Positions 61,876-64,000 of a stretch of 64,000 bases of DNA are shown one piece after another. The position numbers were made by a program, and so were the translations under genes. Each line of letters starts with the position of its first letter. Within the stretch, counting starts at the first letter, position 1. The notes beneath the pieces were generated by a model that saw only the letters and a program-made list of their open reading frames with translations, did no database searches and had not been told where the DNA came from. The DNA comes from JBCBKU01 sp965267475. GTDB taxonomy: Bacteria > Pseudomonadota > Alphaproteobacteria > Rhodobacterales > Rhodobacteraceae. The DNA lies in assembly GCA_965267475.1 (NCBI GenBank), contig OZ254079.1:1302001-1366000 (forward strand). Direction: 5' to 3'.

Positions 61876-64000
61876 ATGGCGCTCACCCGGCGGTCCGTCC
61901 AACGCGTCTCGACCTCGATTTGGCCGGGATTCGTCGACGCGATGACCGCGCTTTTGCTGGTGTTGATGTTTGTCCTGACCATTTTCATGGTCGTGCAGTT
62001 CGTCTTGCGAGAAACCATCTCCGGCCAGGAAGATGAGCTTGATGAACTGACCAGCGAGGTCACGATCCTGGCCGAGGCGCTGGGCCTTGAACAACAGCGC
62101 GTCGCCAATCTGGAAGAACAGACGAATGAGCTGTCGGCGACGCTGTCCGAAGCGCAGGCCAACGCAAACGCTCAGGAAAACCTGATCGAAATGCTGACCG
62201 CTCAGGTGGCCAATCAAGCCAATGAAATCGATGCACGAAACGCGCAGATCACCGCGTTTGAGGCCCAGGTCGCGACGCTTTTGTCCGAGCGGGACACAGC
62301 CGTTGCGCGGGGCGATGCGCTGGAGGCAGAGCGGACCGAACTTCTGACGCAGCAAGAAGCACTGAACCTGGCCTTGGCGCAGGCCCGGGATGAAATCGAT
62401 GCCGCTGCCGAAGCGGCGCGGTTGGCGGCAGCGCGGCGCGAAGCGCTTGAGGCCATGACCGCCAACCTGCAACAGCAGTTGCAGGACGAAGGGGCGTCGC
62501 TTGCGGCCGCCCTGGCGCGCCTGGATGAGGCCGAAACATCCCTGTCCGAGACCGAAGCCGCACGCCTGGCGGAAGTCGCCGCTGCCGAAGAATTGCGGCG
62601 TCGCCTCGCCGAGGTCGAAGGGACTTTGACCGATGAAGAGGCCGCCCGCTTGGCCGAAGCGGCAGCAGCAGAAACGTTGCGCCAACAGCTTGAGGCCGCT
62701 GATGAAGAACTGACGGCCATGACGCTGGCGCTTGAAGCGGAGCGGAAGCGCGCGGAAGATACCTTGACACTTTTGGCGGCGGCCCAGACGGCCGAGGATG
62801 ATCTGACAGCACGGCTTGCGGCGGCGCTGGCCGCGACGACGGACGCAGAAGGCGAGATTGCCGCCCTGACCGCCACGCTGAAGAACGAGGCGCGGTTGCA
62901 AGAGGAACTGACCGCATCCCAGGCCGCTGAAGCGGATCTGACCGCGCGGCTGGCCGAAGCCCTGGCCGCAGTCTCGACCGCCGAAGGGGTCTTGAGCGCC
63001 CGCGAAACCGAATTGGCGGCACTTCGCGCGGAAAATGCCGAACAGGCCGCCGCAATTGACGATCTTGATGCGGCCCGAGCCCGGATTGCGCAGTTGGAAG
63101 GTGAGATTACCGCCCTTCGGACCGCGAGCGCTGATGCCGAACAATCTCTGCGGGCCGAACTGGAGGCCGCGCTGGCTGCCCGGCTTCAGGCGGAACGCGA
63201 GGCGGCCGAGAAGCTGGCCCTGGCGCAATCGGAAATCGATGCACTGAATGCCGCCGCGACCGGCGAAGAAACACTTCGGCAGGAATTGGCGACGGCTCTG
63301 GCTGCACGCATCGCGGCTGAGAATGCCGCCGCCACCCAACTGACCGAAGCCGAGCGTCAGTCGGCTTTGTTGTCCGTGGCCAATCAGGCGCTGGCGGCGG
63401 AAGAGGCGAAATCAGCCGAGGCGCTTCGCAAGGTCGAGCTTCTGAACCAGCAGGTGGCCGCCCTTCGTACACAGCTTCAGTCACTGGAATCCGCCTTGAA
63501 TGTCGCGGATGCCGAGGATGAGACCAAATCGATCCAGATCGAAACGCTGACTACGCGCCTGAACGCGGCGCTGGCCCGGGCCGCGATCGAAGCCGATCGC
63601 CGGTCCGAGGCAGAAGAGATCGCGCGCGCCGCCGCGGAAGCGGAAGCCGCCGCTGCAGCCGAGCTTGCCCAGATCAGCCAGGAAGAAAAGGAACAGCTTG
63701 AACTGGCGCGAAGCGAGTTCTTCGGCCAGCTTCGCGATGTCCTTGGCGGGCGGTCCGGTGTCCAGATCTCAGGGGACCGGTTCGTGTTTTCTTCAGAAGT
63801 GCTGTTCGCATTGGGGTCCGCGACGCTCCAACCGGCGGGCCGCGAACAGATCGCGCGGGTCAGTGAGATCTTGACGGATGTCTCGGACGACATTCCCCAA
63901 GGCGTCGACTGGATCCTGCGGGTCGACGGCCATACTGACAACATCCCGATTTCCGGCGGGGCTTTCGCGGACAATTGGGAACTCAGCCAGGCCCGTGCAT
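61876..64000 (+). CDS. MotB/OmpA-like protein with very long coiled coil (3' partial)
   Basis: At least 708 aa before the window end. The N-terminal helix GFVDAMTALLLVLMFVLTIF (Asp21) fits the proton-carrying Asp of MotB/ZorB/ExbD-like partners. It is followed by an Ala/Glu/Leu-rich coiled coil of about 550 residues (about 48-605) and an OmpA-type peptidoglycan-binding domain (SEVLFALGSATLQPAGREQI, VDGHTDNIPISG, NWELSQARA). It starts 3 bases after the ExbB-like stop. The coil could span the periplasm to reach the wall. Confidence 0.88.
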   Translation, partial: MALTRRSVQRVSTSIWPGFVDAMTALLLVLMFVLTIFMVVQFVLRETISGQEDELDELTSEVTILAEALGLEQQRVANLEEQTNELSATLSEAQANANAQENLIEMLTAQVANQANEIDARNAQITAFEAQVATLLSERDTAVARGDALEAERTELLTQQEALNLALAQARDEIDAAAEAARLAAARREALEAMTANLQQQLQDEGASLAAALARLDEAETSLSETEAARLAEVAAAEELRRRLAEVEGTLTDEEAARLAEAAAAETLRQQLEAADEELTAMTLALEAERKRAEDTLTLLAAAQTAEDDLTARLAAALAATTDAEGEIAALTATLKNEARLQEELTASQAAEADLTARLAEALAAVSTAEGVLSARETELAALRAENAEQAAAIDDLDAARARIAQLEGEITALRTASADAEQSLRAELEAALAARLQAEREAAEKLALAQSEIDALNAAATGEETLRQELATALAARIAAENAAATQLTEAERQSALLSVANQALAAEEAKSAEALRKVELLNQQVAALRTQLQSLESALNVADAEDETKSIQIETLTTRLNAALARAAIEADRRSEAEEIARAAAEAEAAAAAELAQISQEEKEQLELARSEFFGQLRDVLGGRSGVQISGDRFVFSSEVLFALGSATLQPAGREQIARVSEILTDVSDDIPQGVDWILRVDGHTDNIPISGGAFADNWELSQARA

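Noticed and set aside
60664..64000. Zorya anti-phage system
   Set aside because: Domain types resemble ZorA/ZorB, but lengths are reversed (short channel, very long OmpA partner), no ZorC/D/E is visible and the neighbourhood is housekeeping.

Overview
The window reads as a chromosomal segment of an alphaproteobacterium, most likely a Rhodobacteraceae (Roseobacter-group) species. The grounds are high GC and dense gene packing with many 4-base ATGA overlaps, the ctaC-ctaB-small ORF-ctaG-ctaE-surf1 cytochrome oxidase order, DUF1489, DUF2125 and Hint-domain proteins typical of that group, a Tad pilus locus of the same style, and a GTTC-N7-GTTC type SOS box. I saw no rRNA, tRNA, CRISPR, insertion sequence or prophage. 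Genus cannot be set from the sequence alone.

Layout. 1-3.2 kb: a truncated SDR/DoxX membrane protein with DUF2269, a DsbA-like exported thioredoxin, and apt. 3.2-12.9 kb (minus strand): a D-lactate/glycolate-type FAD oxidase with an exported metallo-beta-lactamase-fold protein, then a long run ctaC, ctaB, a 59-aa membrane protein, ctaG, ctaE, surf1, thrC, an M16 peptidase and a RimJ-like acetyltransferase. A perfect hairpin terminator splits ctaE from surf1. 13-18.5 kb: tldD, dprA, topA. 18.5-25.3 kb: a TetR regulator facing a VOC protein across two operators, a 3-oxoacid CoA-transferase pair, a UPF0104 membrane protein with a DprE1/DprE2-like pair, and a lytic transglycosylase.

25.6-39.9 kb is the Tad/Flp pilus locus: two tandem Flp pilins each with its own terminator, CpaB, the RcpA secretin, a small lipoprotein, a structured leader, TadZ, TadA, TadB, TadC, two TPR lipoproteins and the prepilin peptidase. 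An AAA ATPase and a secreted protein lie beyond an opposite-strand membrane protein. Minor pilins (TadE/F/G) and an OmpA-type partner are not in the window.

40-50.5 kb is rich in DNA metabolism. An SOS box precedes a frameshifted Lhr-type helicase and PdeM. A B12-dependent ribonucleotide reductase carries an internal Cro/CI-like helix-turn-helix segment and has a DnaA box, a 15-codon leader ORF and a terminator-like hairpin upstream. An HNH endonuclease gene directly follows it. A Hint protein and a YcaQ-type DNA glycosylase complete the region. 50.6-64 kb: an SDR/LysR divergent pair, rpsD with a clear sigma-70 promoter, yceI facing an ECF sigma/anti-sigma pair, hisC-tyrC-extensin-like, MtfA-like peptidase, DUF2125, a gamma-glutamylcyclotransferase, and an ExbB/MotA-like channel with a MotB/OmpA-like partner carrying a very long coiled coil and cut by the window end.

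The most unusual signals are a double-hairpin repeat family (two near-identical copies with a compensatory base-pair change, one divergent copy), all sitting between convergent genes; the NrdJ architecture and leader; the SOS box over the frameshifted helicase operon; and the structured RNA-like region inside the Tad locus.
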